From NCBI GenBank assembly GCA_016342495.1, contig JAEIOG010000030.1:1-49250 (forward strand): a stretch of 49,250 nucleotides of DNA. The letters are read 5' to 3'. A model generated the notes under the pieces. It saw only the letters and a list, made by a program, of their open reading frames with translations, was not told the origin of the DNA and ran no database searches. Below, piece after piece: positions 24,442-33,762 of this stretch (the first letter of the stretch is position 1; every line of letters starts with the position of its first letter). Origin of the DNA: Phycisphaerae bacterium. Lineage in GTDB: Bacteria; Planctomycetota; Phycisphaerae; Sedimentisphaerales; SM23-30. The position numbers and the translations under genes were made by a program.

Positions 24442-25227
24442 ATGGATCTGGCAACTATTGTTGGTTTATTGTTAGGCTTTGGTCTGGTAGGCTGGTCTAT
24501 TTTTGGCAATGTTGAAGGTGAAGTCGCTTTGGTATTTATCAATGTTCCTTCATTTTTGATTGTTATTGGCGGTGCTATCGCTTCGGTTATGATGGCCACA
24601 CCACTTGCGAGGTTCTTGAAAGCCGGTAAATTCTTTTCTAAAGCGGTTATGCATAAGGATAAATCTGTCCAGAAACTCATCGAAGATCTCGTTGGTTTTG
24701 CTGAAGTTGCCCGCCGTGACGGGATTTTATCCCTTGAATCCGCAGCAAAAGATGCTGATGACCCTTTTCTTGTTCAGGGAATTCAGATGGCCGTCGATGG
24801 CACCGACCCGGAATTGATTGAATCTATTATGACCAGTGAGCTGGATTCTATTGCCGACAGGCATGAGCAGGGCAAAAGTGTTTTTGACCTGATGGGCAAA
24901 TACGCCCCGGCTTATGGCATGATTGGTACCCTTGTCGGTCTGGTTATCATGCTTATGAATATGCAGGATCCTGCCGCTATTGGGCCTGCTATGGCGGTGG
25001 CTCTTATCACCACACTCTATGGCTCAATGTTTGCTAATATGTTTGCTTTACCTATTGCCGATAAGCTTGCTGTCCGCAGCGAAGAAGAATTGTTAATGAA
25101 AAGTATCATAATAAAAGGCATTATGGCTATTCAATCTGGCGATAATCCTCGTATTGTTGAGCGAAAACTTAAAACCTTCCTACCGCCATCTTTGCGGGGA
25201 ACGCCTGATGATGAAGGTGATGCCTAA
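24442..25227 (+). CDS. motA: Flagellar motor stator protein MotA (PomA/MotP-like)
   Basis: This 261-residue protein has four membrane helices (MDLATIVGLLLGFGLVGWSI; FLIVIGGAIASVMM; AYGMIGTLVGLVIMLMNM; AMAVALITTLYGSMFANMFA). A cytoplasmic loop between helices 2 and 3 carries the charged torque residues. The opening MDLATIVGLL and the segment DPAAIGPAMAVALITTLYGS resemble PomA/MotP, stators that often use sodium. Ion choice cannot be fixed from sequence alone. It is followed 39 bases later by motB, the usual pair, and lies behind a sigma-28-like promoter. Confidence 0.93.
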   Translation: MDLATIVGLLLGFGLVGWSIFGNVEGEVALVFINVPSFLIVIGGAIASVMMATPLARFLKAGKFFSKAVMHKDKSVQKLIEDLVGFAEVARRDGILSLESAAKDADDPFLVQGIQMAVDGTDPELIESIMTSELDSIADRHEQGKSVFDLMGKYAPAYGMIGTLVGLVIMLMNMQDPAAIGPAMAVALITTLYGSMFANMFALPIADKLAVRSEEELLMKSIIIKGIMAIQSGDNPRIVERKLKTFLPPSLRGTPDDEGDA

Positions 25228-25266
25228 TGGTTTGTGTTGAATTTATTTCTCGTAAGGGCTTGAAAA

Positions 25267-26016
25267 ATGGCTAAAAAAGAAAAAAAAGCCCCAGAAGGTG
25301 CTCCCGACTGGATGGTAACCTATGGCGATATGATGACTTTGCTGTTTTGCTTTTTCGTTATTCTCGTTTCGATGAGCGAAACGAAGCAGGATAAAAAATT
25401 TGCCAGGGTTATCGAATCTATTAAAACTGCTTTCGGTTACAAGGGTGGCATAAACTGGATACCCGCTGATATTACTCCTTCAAATTCAAATGTTAAGATG
25501 ATGCAGGAAATTATTATCAATAAATATAATGATAGCCCCGGTAAAACCAAGTCTCAAGGTACCGATGGTGTCAATGATACTAATGAAAATATCAGACCTG
25601 GTGTTATCGTTACTGATGGCTTGGTCTTTTTTGACGAAAAATCCGTCGCCTTACGGGCCGACCAGAAACTTGACCTCAGAGACTTTGCTGTTGAACTGAG
25701 AGGCAGGGATAATAAAATTTATCTACGAGGCCATGCGGTCCCCAGCGACAAATCTAAACATTATTCGGACCTTTTTGATCTGACATTTGCTCGGGCGATG
25801 GTGGTCAAAAATTATATGGTGAATGAGTGTGGTATTCGCGAAAGTCGGATAACCGTTGAAGCCTGTGGAGCAAATGAGCCACGCCGATCCCAGGCATATC
25901 TTGAAAAAATCAAGAAAAAGAACCGTTTAGTTGAAATTATCGAGTCATCAAAGAGTTTTAAGGTCTATGGCGTTGTTGATGCAGAAGATGTTCCAGGTGA
26001 TTTTGGTAGCGACTAG
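25267..26016 (+). CDS. motB: Flagellar motor stator protein MotB (PomB/MotS-like)
   Basis: This 249-residue protein has a short basic N terminus and a single membrane helix with the ion-carrying Asp21 in DWMVTYGDMMTLLFCFFV, then LVSMSE. The C-terminal OmpA-like peptidoglycan-binding domain (about 110-235) includes LRGHAVPSD and ACGANEPR. The residues after the Asp (MMTLLFCFFVILVSMSE) are like PomB/MotS, which couple to sodium in known cases, and unlike enteric MotB. It anchors the stator to the wall. The C-terminal domain is intact. Confidence 0.93.
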   Translation: MAKKEKKAPEGAPDWMVTYGDMMTLLFCFFVILVSMSETKQDKKFARVIESIKTAFGYKGGINWIPADITPSNSNVKMMQEIIINKYNDSPGKTKSQGTDGVNDTNENIRPGVIVTDGLVFFDEKSVALRADQKLDLRDFAVELRGRDNKIYLRGHAVPSDKSKHYSDLFDLTFARAMVVKNYMVNECGIRESRITVEACGANEPRRSQAYLEKIKKKNRLVEIIESSKSFKVYGVVDAEDVPGDFGSD

Positions 26017-26174
26017 TGGCAAAAAAAGGCAAAAATCTTATGAACCGACCATGGTTTATTTGGGAAAACGCTTTATTTGAGGCAAAATAATGCCGATTAT
26101 TAGTCATATCACGGGCAGTAATGGGCTCGAAAAAGCATTTTTTGACACAAAAAAGTATAAAAATGGAGAAAAAT

Positions 26175-26708
26175 ATGGCAAAAGAGCCAGTTGAAAAAGC
26201 AAAAGTTGATGCAGAAGAATTGCAAAAACCAAAATCCAAACTCAATTTAAAAATGGTTTTAATGGTTGTGATTTTGCTTGCCATTGAAGGTGGGGTATTT
26301 TTTGCGGTGGGCATTGGATCTGACCCAGATAAAACCGAAGCCAGCCAGGCAGAAATTGAGGCTACCAAAGATGCTCAAGAACCTACTACGGTAGGCATTT
26401 TGATTGCGGATAAAATGTCAATTGATAGTTATACTGGTGGTAGTGCCAAGATGATGATTCGTCTGGATGTCGCAGCATCGGTTGTTAAAGAAAAGCAATT
26501 GGAATTTACCGAGAAAGTTGCTGCTCATAGCGCCGAATTAAAAGATACTATTCGTATTGTGATTTCTTCGGCCCAGCCAGACGAATTAAAAGATGCTCAA
26601 AAGCAGGTAGTCAAACGTTCGCTTCTGGTAGAGATAGAAAAAATCGTTGGTCCAGACTATATCGAAGCAATTTTGTTTCCTGAATGGAGCTTGATAGAGA
26701 TGGATTAA
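26175..26708 (+). CDS. fliL: Flagellar basal body-associated protein FliL
   Basis: This protein has 177 residues from the ATG at 26175, chosen because GGAGA sits six bases ahead; in-frame ATG codons at 26121 and 26163 would give longer forms. After a charged cytoplasmic N terminus, one membrane helix (KMVLMVVILLAIEGGVFFAV) leads to a periplasmic FliL domain with ISSAQPDELKDAQKQVVKRS and VEKIVG-like EIEKIVGPDYIEAILFPEW. FliL rings surround the stators and help them work under load. A strong terminator follows, so the motA-motB-fliL group is its own unit. Confidence 0.9.
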   Translation: MAKEPVEKAKVDAEELQKPKSKLNLKMVLMVVILLAIEGGVFFAVGIGSDPDKTEASQAEIEATKDAQEPTTVGILIADKMSIDSYTGGSAKMMIRLDVAASVVKEKQLEFTEKVAAHSAELKDTIRIVISSAQPDELKDAQKQVVKRSLLVEIEKIVGPDYIEAILFPEWSLIEMD

Positions 26709-26743
26709 TATGGGTTAATATAAATAAAAAATATGTTAAAAAT

Positions 26744-26779
26744 GCTGGAAAGTCATGATTGATTTCCGGCTTTTTTTTT
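26744..26779 (+). terminator. Rho-independent terminator after fliL
   Basis: GCTGGAAA (26744-26751) and TTTCCGGC (26763-26770) pair with one wobble, and a run of nine T follows (26771-26779). This is a strong intrinsic terminator that separates fliL from fliN. Confidence 0.85.
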
Positions 26780-26995
26780 GTCTGGCCAATTTTTTGAAAA
26801 ATAATTAAAAAAAATCGAGAATAATTAAAGTTTTCTGTTTCAAAATTGCAACAAAACGATTATAAATGGAGATCGTGTCAGTACTTAGTCCCTTGGGAAA
26901 ATTATGCTTGATGCTGTAGAATTTTCTTAAAGTTAATATTTTATACTTTGGTCTTTCTAAATCTATTTATGTTAATGCCGGAATGAGGTTTTAGA

Positions 26996-27436
26996 GTGGA
27001 ACAGAACAACGATCCTTCTCAAAGCGATGGAATGGATGATGCTGAGTTAGAGGCGATGGTATCGCAGATCGAAGGTGTTATTGATCGGGGGCCTACTTCT
27101 TCGGTTCCTGAGTTGCCAGATTTTTCTGATATGCTTGAGCAGGCAGCTTCCAGCAGCATTGATATGCTTAATGATGTCGAGCTTAATGTGAAAATTGAGT
27201 TGGGCCGGGCCGAGATGGCTGTTGATGATATTCTCAAACTTAACAATGGGTCAGTGATAGAACTGGACAAATTAGCTGGTGACCCGGTTGATGTTCTGGT
27301 TAACGAGCAGCTAGTCGCCCGTGGTGAAGTATTGGTAATCAATGATAATTTTTGCGTACGTATCAATGAAATCGTATCAGGGGCAAATGGGCCGCAAAAT
27401 AAAGATGAGCAGGATGAAAATCCTCCTGCGGTATAA
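26996..27436 (+). CDS. fliN: Flagellar motor switch protein FliN
   Basis: This 146-residue protein starts at GTG behind a GAGG-type site. The acidic N-terminal region (1-60) is probably flexible. The C-terminal SpoA domain (about 62-135) is complete: [67 protein letters not shown]. FliN tetramers form the bottom of the C ring and bind FliH. fliM normally precedes fliN but is absent from the 287-base gap before it and from the rest of the window. Confidence 0.93.
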   Translation: MEQNNDPSQSDGMDDAELEAMVSQIEGVIDRGPTSSVPELPDFSDMLEQAASSSIDMLNDVELNVKIELGRAEMAVDDILKLNNGSVIELDKLAGDPVDVLVNEQLVARGEVLVINDNFCVRINEIVSGANGPQNKDEQDENPPAV

Positions 27437-27553
27437 TCTATACTTGATAGTTTATTGGATTATTAATTTCGCCGAAAAGATTTTTAATCCAGATATTAAT
27501 ATAATCGATCCAGAATAAGCCGCAATGCGGTAAAAGCCAGGCTGAATGACCAT

Positions 27554-28384
27554 ATGCTTATTTTTAAGCTGAAATTTTATTCTACAACTATTGCGGCAGT
27601 GATGTTGTTGACTGTTTTTGCTATCAATTCTTTGGCGCAAAATGGTTTTTCTGCTAATGGCATTATTTCTGAGAGTGATTCTGAGCCGGTTAAGGCTTTG
27701 AAAACTGATGTTTCTGAGGATAATGTAAAAGCGGATTTGTCCATTACTGAAACAAAAAATCCTGTTCCTGCTGAGGCAGATACTGCTGAAAATTTAGAAT
27801 CGGCCAATGCTGGGCCTAAATCTATTTATGATAATAAAGTTGTTGGTGGTAAAAAGCCTCAAGTATCTCAAGGACAACAGCAGGATAATAATGAAGATAC
27901 GAAACCTAAGCCATTTTCTACCTGGAAAATGATGGGTTCTTTGATATTAGTTATTATTGTTATTTTTGGTATTGCTTTGGCTGTCAGGCGTTTTATGCCT
28001 GGGGGCAAAGTATTGGGCAATATAACAGCGGTAAAGGTATTGTCACGAACGGCGATTGGACCGCGTCAATCATTATGTCTGGTGCGTTTAGGTTCGAGAA
28101 TATTACTGGTTGGCCTGAGTTCCGGTCATATGACAACTTTACAGAGTATCGATGACCCTGATGAGATAAGCCGTATTATGGGTCTGATTGAAAGTGAATC
28201 TAATAGCTCGATAACAAATAGTTTCGGTAGTTTATTTAGTCGTGAATCCAGTCAATATGATGCCGAAGAAGATTATCAATCAGAAACCGAAGTAGATGAC
28301 AGCCAATTCGGCCAAAGCAATAGTGAGTTGGCTGGCTTATTGAAAAAAGTAAAAGGACTCGCAAAAATGCGTTCCAAACCCTAA
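27554..28384 (+). CDS. fliO: Flagellar export gate assembly protein FliO
   Basis: This 276-residue protein has a signal-peptide-like N terminus (LKFYSTTIAAVMLLTVFAIN), a low-complexity periplasmic stretch, then a membrane helix at about 126-144 (MMGSLILVIIVIFGIALAV). The cytoplasmic FliO/FliZ domain follows, with VLSRTAIGPRQSLCLVRLGS and RILLVGLSSGHMTTL. FliO helps assemble the FliP ring of the export gate. The position directly before fliP supports the call. No clear ribosome site is seen. Confidence 0.88.
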   Translation: MLIFKLKFYSTTIAAVMLLTVFAINSLAQNGFSANGIISESDSEPVKALKTDVSEDNVKADLSITETKNPVPAEADTAENLESANAGPKSIYDNKVVGGKKPQVSQGQQQDNNEDTKPKPFSTWKMMGSLILVIIVIFGIALAVRRFMPGGKVLGNITAVKVLSRTAIGPRQSLCLVRLGSRILLVGLSSGHMTTLQSIDDPDEISRIMGLIESESNSSITNSFGSLFSRESSQYDAEEDYQSETEVDDSQFGQSNSELAGLLKKVKGLAKMRSKP

Positions 28385-28440
28385 AGCCGATGCCAGGATG
28401 GCACAGGTTTGATTCGAAAATATTTTTAAGGATTTGTAGT

Positions 28441-29319
28441 TTGTCACGGAAGACAGAACTAAAATTTATCTCGCTGATTTTGTTAGTGTTGGTGTTGATG
28501 TCATGTGATGCATGGGCACAAGCTACTCCAACAGGAACAATTGACCCAGAGGCACCTTTAAATGTCTCTGGCACTTCTTCATTTGATCCGGTAGAAGCAA
28601 TTGATAATGCTACTAAACCGGAAAAACTGTCTTCCACCCTTGAAATTGTAATTATCATGACCGTTTTGTCGTTAGTCCCGGCAATTCTGGTGATGACAAC
28701 GTGTTTTACCCGCATTATTGTTGTGCTTGCTTTATTGAGGCAGGCAATAGGCACTCAACAGCTGCCGCCATCTCAGGTTATTACCGGTTTAGCATTGTTT
28801 ATGACTTTTTGTGTAATGGGTCCAACCTGGAAGCAGATAAATGCTGACGCGATTCAACCTTATGTTGATCCGCCAGCAGGGGTTGCGCAAATCGACCGAA
28901 CCGAGGCATTCAATCGGGCCAAGCTTCACATGCGGGATTTTATGATTCGCCAAATTGAAAATTGCGGCAATAGTGAAGATGTTTATATGTTTGTTCAGTA
29001 TGGCGATGTTGATGTGGCTATCGCTGAGAAAATCCGTATGGGTACGCTGAACTGGGAAGATGTTTCCATGACAGCTTTGATACCGGCTTTTATGACCAGC
29101 GAACTGAAACAGGCATTTTTGATGGGATTTTATATTTATCTGCCATTTTTAGTGATTGATATGGTTATAGCTTCAATTTTGATGTCAATGGGTATGATGA
29201 TGCTGCCCCCGGTACTGATTTCTATGCCATTTAAATTATTATTGTTTGTTTTAGTTAATGGTTGGAACCTGGTGGTAGGCACATTGATGGCCAGTTTTGT
29301 TAATAATCCGCCTATATAA
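28441..29319 (+). CDS. fliP: Flagellar export gate protein FliP
   Basis: FliP forms the core pore of the export gate with FliQ and FliR in the inner membrane. The TTG at 28441 is preferred because AAGGA lies eight bases before it and it gives a normal signal peptide (LKFISLILLVLVLMSCDAWA); an ATG at 28390 lacks a ribosome site and adds a 17-residue front. That gives 292 residues. Family signatures are VIIMTVLSLVPAILVMTTCF, TRIIVVLALLRQAIGTQQLP, LIPAFMTSELKQAFLMGFYI and LPPVLISMPFKLLLFVLVNG. All four helices are present. Confidence 0.94.
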   Translation: MSRKTELKFISLILLVLVLMSCDAWAQATPTGTIDPEAPLNVSGTSSFDPVEAIDNATKPEKLSSTLEIVIIMTVLSLVPAILVMTTCFTRIIVVLALLRQAIGTQQLPPSQVITGLALFMTFCVMGPTWKQINADAIQPYVDPPAGVAQIDRTEAFNRAKLHMRDFMIRQIENCGNSEDVYMFVQYGDVDVAIAEKIRMGTLNWEDVSMTALIPAFMTSELKQAFLMGFYIYLPFLVIDMVIASILMSMGMMMLPPVLISMPFKLLLFVLVNGWNLVVGTLMASFVNNPPI

Positions 29320-29378
29320 TCAAACTGACCGTTAAAAGAGTAGGTGTTTAAAATATTGTGAATTTCAGGAGATAAAAA

Positions 29379-29642
29379 ATGGATCATGCAACAGCTATGG
29401 AGATTGGACGTCAGACTTTGCTGTTAGCGTTTAAATTAGCGCTGCCTTTGTTGTGCGTAGGGCTGGTAATTGGTGTGATGATCTCTATTTTACAGGCAGT
29501 AACTCAGGTGCAGGAGATGACTTTGACATTTGTGCCAAAGCTGATCGCGATGGCTGTGGCAGCTTTGATTCTTATGCCCTGGATGTTTCAGCAGATAACA
29601 GATTTTGCGGTTGTAATGTTTGGGCCTATGGTAGTGCCTTGA
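29379..29642 (+). CDS. fliQ: Flagellar export gate protein FliQ
   Basis: This 87-residue protein has two membrane helices (LLLAFKLALPLLCVGLVIGV and LIAMAVAALILMPWMFQQIT) and the central SILQAVTQVQEMTLTFVPKL motif, all diagnostic. Four copies wrap the FliP-FliR core of the gate. AGGAG lies ten bases ahead of the ATG. The normal order fliP-fliQ-fliR is kept, but a 113-base gap with a short repeat separates it from the fliR start I favour. Confidence 0.95.
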   Translation: MDHATAMEIGRQTLLLAFKLALPLLCVGLVIGVMISILQAVTQVQEMTLTFVPKLIAMAVAALILMPWMFQQITDFAVVMFGPMVVP

Positions 29643-29648
29643 TTTTAA

Positions 29649-29676
29649 GTTAAAAGTTAAAAACTAAAAGTGAAAA
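29649..29676 (+). repeat. Degenerate heptamer repeat between fliQ and fliR
   Basis: Four head-to-tail heptamers follow each other: GTTAAAA, GTTAAAA, ACTAAAA, GTGAAAA. The first two are identical and the other two differ at two and one positions. The block lies outside any gene. Confidence 0.5.
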
Positions 29677-29755
29677 GTTTCGGTATTCGCTTTGCTCGTG
29701 GCTTTTGTTTGTCGGAGCGGTGCTGGTTTTGGTGAAGTCTAAATTAGGAATGCAA

Positions 29756-30544
29756 ATGGATTTTCTGACAGGTATAGTAAACATTTTTGAACAGGGTCCG
29801 GTTTTTGTGCTGGTTTTGTTCCGCATAGGCGGTTTGCTTACCTCTGCGCCAATGTTTAGCTCTGTAAGTATTCCTGTAAATATAAAGATATTTATCGCAT
29901 TAATATTGGCTATGATAATTTTCCCTGTGGTTCCAACGGTGACCTGGGCACCAGATTCATACCTGGTTTTAGCCATTGCGATAGGCTCGGAGATGCTTAT
30001 TGGCATTGCGATGGGTTTTGTGATTTCTTTAATAATGTTAGGTGTACAGCTGGGTGCCGAAATCATGAGCCAACAGATGGGGCTTTCAATGTCGCAATTA
30101 ATTGACCCGTCTTCTAATGCTCAAACTACGGTTATTTCCCAGTTTTTCTTATTGTTGGTTACTGTTATTTTTCTGATATCCAATGGCCATCTGGTTTTGA
30201 TTCAGGCATTGCGTAATACATTTGATGTGGTGCCTTTGATGGCTGGTTTTCATTCTCAGGCGGTAGTTGATACCATGATTGCTACAATTACAACAGCGTT
30301 TCAACTGGGCATTTGCATAGCAGGGCCAGGGCTGGTTGCGATTTTTTTGGCAACTTTGGCATTAGGTTTTATTTCAAGAACTATGCCCCAGCTAAATATT
30401 TTAGCGGCGGGCTTTCCTATAAGAATCGGCTTGTCTTTTGTGATTTTGCTGGTGACTTTAACTGCTGTCGTTGGCTTGTTTGATAATTATATGACGCTTG
30501 CCTTGCAAAGTATTGGTAATATGTTTTTAACTGATAGAGTATAG
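29756..30544 (+). CDS. fliR: Flagellar export gate protein FliR
   Basis: FliR is a single-copy gate subunit with six predicted membrane helices, which closes the FliP5 ring. I start it at the ATG at 29756 (262 residues, the normal family size) because AGGA sits six bases ahead; a TTG at 29705 would add 17 residues without support. Typical patterns are VFVLVLFRIGGLLTSAPMFS, EMLIGIAMGFVISLIMLGVQ, QMGLSMSQLIDPSSNAQTTV and LGFISRTMPQLNILAAGFPI. flhB starts 11 bases after its stop. Confidence 0.93.
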   Translation: MDFLTGIVNIFEQGPVFVLVLFRIGGLLTSAPMFSSVSIPVNIKIFIALILAMIIFPVVPTVTWAPDSYLVLAIAIGSEMLIGIAMGFVISLIMLGVQLGAEIMSQQMGLSMSQLIDPSSNAQTTVISQFFLLLVTVIFLISNGHLVLIQALRNTFDVVPLMAGFHSQAVVDTMIATITTAFQLGICIAGPGLVAIFLATLALGFISRTMPQLNILAAGFPIRIGLSFVILLVTLTAVVGLFDNYMTLALQSIGNMFLTDRV

Positions 30545-30555
30545 AAAGTAGAAAT

Positions 30556-31635
30556 ATGCCCGGTCAATCTGGCGAAAAAACTGAAGCCCCAACCCCAAAG
30601 CGGATACAGGAAGCGCGTGAAAAAGGTCAGGTCGCAAAAAGTGCTGATCTTTGTGCTGCTGTGGGTTTGATTGCCGGATTGTTGATTCTCAATTTTTATG
30701 GCAAGTCTATGATGGTCTCAATGATGGATCTTTTGACCGAATATTTGAGTGTTGATAAGATGCCTGCTACGGGGCAGTTGGTTCTGGATCAGGCCTGGCG
30801 TCAGGCGGCTATGCATTTTGCTGCCATCTTGGCTCCGATGTTGTTGATTTTGTTTGTTATAGCGATTGTGGTTAATTTGTTTCAAGTCGGTTTTATGTTT
30901 GTAAGTAAGCCTTTGACACCTTCGTTTGAAAAAATTTCACCTTTGGCAGGTTTCAAAAGAATGTTTTCGGCTCGCTCAGCGGTTAAGCTTATGATGAGTT
31001 TATTAAAAGTGACTATTATCGCTACGGTAGCTTATTTTACGATTAAGTCTTTGATGCCCGAAATAATGACAATTTCTTCGCTGGGCTTTATGCAGGTTTT
31101 AAGCGTAGGCGGGGGCATGGTTTTTATGCTGGGTATGCGATTGGCTTTGGTTTTGCTGGTGCTGGCTATCATTGATTATTCTTATCAGAAATATCAGATG
31201 ATTCAGGATCTGAAAATGACCAAACAGGAAATCAAAGAAGAAATGAAGCGCATGGAAGGTGATCCGATGATGAAGCAGCGGCGTCGCCAAATCGCTCGTC
31301 AACTTGCGATGCAGCGTATGAGCCAGGCGGTTCCGCAGGCCGATGTGATTGTGACGAACCCGACTCATTTTGCTATTGCACTTAAATATGACCCTAATGA
31401 AATGGACGCACCAAAAGTTGTTGCCAAAGGGGCGGACTATATGGCTAAGCGTATACGCGAAATCGCGATGGAAAATAATGTACCAATTATGGAACGTAAG
31501 CCGCTGGCTCGGGCACTTTATAAATCTTGTGAGGTTGGCGATTCTGTGCCGCCTGAATTATATAAAGCGGTTGCGGAAGTCTTAGCTTATGTATTTGAAT
31601 TAGCAGGAAAAGGGTTTAAACGCTCAATAGCGTAA
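30556..31635 (+). CDS. flhB: Flagellar export switch protein FlhB
   Basis: This 359-residue protein has the N-terminal opening GEKTEAPTPKRIQEAREKGQ, four membrane helices (to about 207), and a cytoplasmic domain with the self-cleaving NPTH site at residues 268-271, intact. Cleavage between Asn and Pro lets FlhB switch from rod/hook to filament substrates when FliK signals. The C-terminal part MERKPLARALYKSCEVGDSV is typical. The gene lies between fliR and flhA, as in most flagellar export loci. Confidence 0.95.
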   Translation: MPGQSGEKTEAPTPKRIQEAREKGQVAKSADLCAAVGLIAGLLILNFYGKSMMVSMMDLLTEYLSVDKMPATGQLVLDQAWRQAAMHFAAILAPMLLILFVIAIVVNLFQVGFMFVSKPLTPSFEKISPLAGFKRMFSARSAVKLMMSLLKVTIIATVAYFTIKSLMPEIMTISSLGFMQVLSVGGGMVFMLGMRLALVLLVLAIIDYSYQKYQMIQDLKMTKQEIKEEMKRMEGDPMMKQRRRQIARQLAMQRMSQAVPQADVIVTNPTHFAIALKYDPNEMDAPKVVAKGADYMAKRIREIAMENNVPIMERKPLARALYKSCEVGDSVPPELYKAVAEVLAYVFELAGKGFKRSIA

Positions 31636-31650
31636 TAACAGGAAATATCT

Positions 31651-33762
31651 ATGCCACCAACAATGGTCATAACCAGATCAAAACTTATATCAGCGTTTCA
31701 TAGCGTCAGGGGATTTGCTATCCCTATGGCAGCTATTTCGTTGATTTTTGTTATGCTGGTGCCATTGCCTTCATGGATGCTGGACCTGTTATTGGCGGCT
31801 AATCTGGCATTTGCCGCGGTTATTCTGCTGACAACGATTTATGTTAAGTCACCATTGGAGCTTTCGGTATTTCCTTCTTTATTGCTGGCGGCGACACTTT
31901 TTAGGTTGGTGCTTAATATTGCTACGACAAGGAAAATCCTTACCGCAGGTGATGGCGGCAGGAGTACCACAGCGGCATTGTCGGCTGCTGGTAATGTTAT
32001 TAAAGCATTTTCGGAATTTGTTTCCGGTGATTCTCTGGCTGTTGGTTTTATTATATTTTTGATTTTGATTATTATTCAGTTTGTAGTTATTACCAAGGGT
32101 GCAACACGTATTTCTGAAGTGGCGGCTCGTTTTACTTTAGATGGTATGCCCGGCAAACAGATGGCTATTGATGCCGACCTGAACGCCGGACTTATTAATG
32201 AAACCGAAGCGAGAAATCGTCGGGCCTCTATTTCCCAGGAAGCCGACTTTTATGGAGCTATGGATGGTGCCAGTAAATTTGTTCGTGGTGATGCTATCGC
32301 TGGTATCATTATTACTATTGTAAATATTTTAGGTGGGCTGATTGTTGGTTATACTTCTTTTGACTGGTCGATTGGTCAAAGTATGGAAGTTTTTACCAAA
32401 CTTACTATTGGTGATGGCCTGGTAAGTCAGATCCCAGCTTTTATCATATCAATTTCGGCTGGTTTTATCGTAACCCGTTCTACAGCTAAGAGCGATTTGG
32501 GGCAGGAAGTTATTTCTCAGCTTACCTCGAGCCCTAAAGCATTGGTGATGGCTGGTATATTTTTGGGTATGCTGACGCTGACAGAAATGCCCAAGCTGCC
32601 TTTGTTTGTTTTGGCTGCTTGTTGTATTGGTATTGCTTATACAATTGAATCAAGCAATAGAAAAACGGTTACAGCTACGGCCCAGGCCCAAAAGCAGGCC
32701 ACTGCCGCTAAGCCGACATCCGAACGTATCGAAGATTTATTGCCCGTGGACCGGATGGAAATGGAAATCGGTTATGGGCTGATACGTCTGGTCGATACCA
32801 AGCAGGGCGGCGACCTGCTCAATCGAATCAGTATGATACGCCGTCAAATTGCGTTGGAGCTTGGTATTATTGTACCTAGTATTCGTATTCGTGATAATGT
32901 GCGGCTGGGGCCAAATGATTATAGTTTAAAAATCAAAGGGGTTCAGGTAGCTTCTGGCAATGCTTATCCGGATCAGTTATTAGCGATGGATTCTGGAGCT
33001 ACTACTGGAAAAATAAATGGTATTGATACTACCGAACCGGCTTTTGGTTTGCCTGCGGTCTGGATAGCTACGGCTCGTAAAGATCAGGCTGAAATGATGA
33101 ACTATACGGTTGTGGATTGTTCAAGCGTTTTGGCAACCCATATAACTGAAGTGATTAAAACCCATGCATCCGAACTGCTTACCCGGCAGGATCTTGATGT
33201 ACTGCTGGATTCTGTTAAAGAACGCAGTTCGGCGATTGTGGAAGAAGTGCTCGATGGTCCACTGAAAGCCGTTGGTATACATAAAATTTTGCAGGCTTTA
33301 CTGGAAGAACGTGTCGCTATTCGCGATATGGAAACTATTCTTGAAACCTTAAGTGAATGGGGATCTAGGACTACTGATGCTGAAGTTCTTACCGAATATG
33401 TACGCAATGCACTGGCAAGAAATATATGTTTCCAGTATCGAGAACATGATGGTACATTGCGTTGCGTTACGCTTGACCCGACGCTTGAAGATTTGATTAA
33501 TCGACATATTGAGCGTACTGATCGTGGTAGCTTTTTGACTTTGCCGCCAGCTACAGCTAATCAAATAGCTCAGGCCGCAGTTAAGCAGCTGGAAAGACTT
33601 ATTATGACCGGGGCTGCTCCGGTTATGCTGACTTCGCCGCAAATAAGATCGGCATTAAGGAAATTGATGGCTGCGCATCTGCCAAATATAGCAGTGCTGG
33701 CTTATAATGAAATCGTTAAAGGTATAAATATTGAATCTGTTGGTATGGTAGTAATTGAATGA
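31651..33762 (+). CDS. flhA: Flagellar export gate protein FlhA
   Basis: This 703-residue protein has eight membrane helices in the first 330 residues, with the conserved FHIPEP-type region around KSPLELSVFPSLLLAATLFR and VITKGATRISEVAARFTLDG. A large cytoplasmic part follows (about 360-690) with ERIEDLLPVDRMEMEIGYGL and the C-terminal chaperone-docking region. FlhA forms a nonameric ring that receives substrates and couples the proton force to export. Its last four bases overlap the start of flhF (ATGA). Confidence 0.95.
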   Translation: MPPTMVITRSKLISAFHSVRGFAIPMAAISLIFVMLVPLPSWMLDLLLAANLAFAAVILLTTIYVKSPLELSVFPSLLLAATLFRLVLNIATTRKILTAGDGGRSTTAALSAAGNVIKAFSEFVSGDSLAVGFIIFLILIIIQFVVITKGATRISEVAARFTLDGMPGKQMAIDADLNAGLINETEARNRRASISQEADFYGAMDGASKFVRGDAIAGIIITIVNILGGLIVGYTSFDWSIGQSMEVFTKLTIGDGLVSQIPAFIISISAGFIVTRSTAKSDLGQEVISQLTSSPKALVMAGIFLGMLTLTEMPKLPLFVLAACCIGIAYTIESSNRKTVTATAQAQKQATAAKPTSERIEDLLPVDRMEMEIGYGLIRLVDTKQGGDLLNRISMIRRQIALELGIIVPSIRIRDNVRLGPNDYSLKIKGVQVASGNAYPDQLLAMDSGATTGKINGIDTTEPAFGLPAVWIATARKDQAEMMNYTVVDCSSVLATHITEVIKTHASELLTRQDLDVLLDSVKERSSAIVEEVLDGPLKAVGIHKILQALLEERVAIRDMETILETLSEWGSRTTDAEVLTEYVRNALARNICFQYREHDGTLRCVTLDPTLEDLINRHIERTDRGSFLTLPPATANQIAQAAVKQLERLIMTGAAPVMLTSPQIRSALRKLMAAHLPNIAVLAYNEIVKGINIESVGMVVIE

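Noticed and set aside
26073-26099. GCCGATTA upstream of fliL as a sigma-28 promoter
   Set aside because: The matching -35 position reads TTAT and the region is within the motB-fliL run; the evidence is too weak.
26827-26870. TAAAGTTT upstream of fliN as a sigma-28 -35 box
   Set aside because: No GCCGATAA-like sequence stands at the proper distance downstream.
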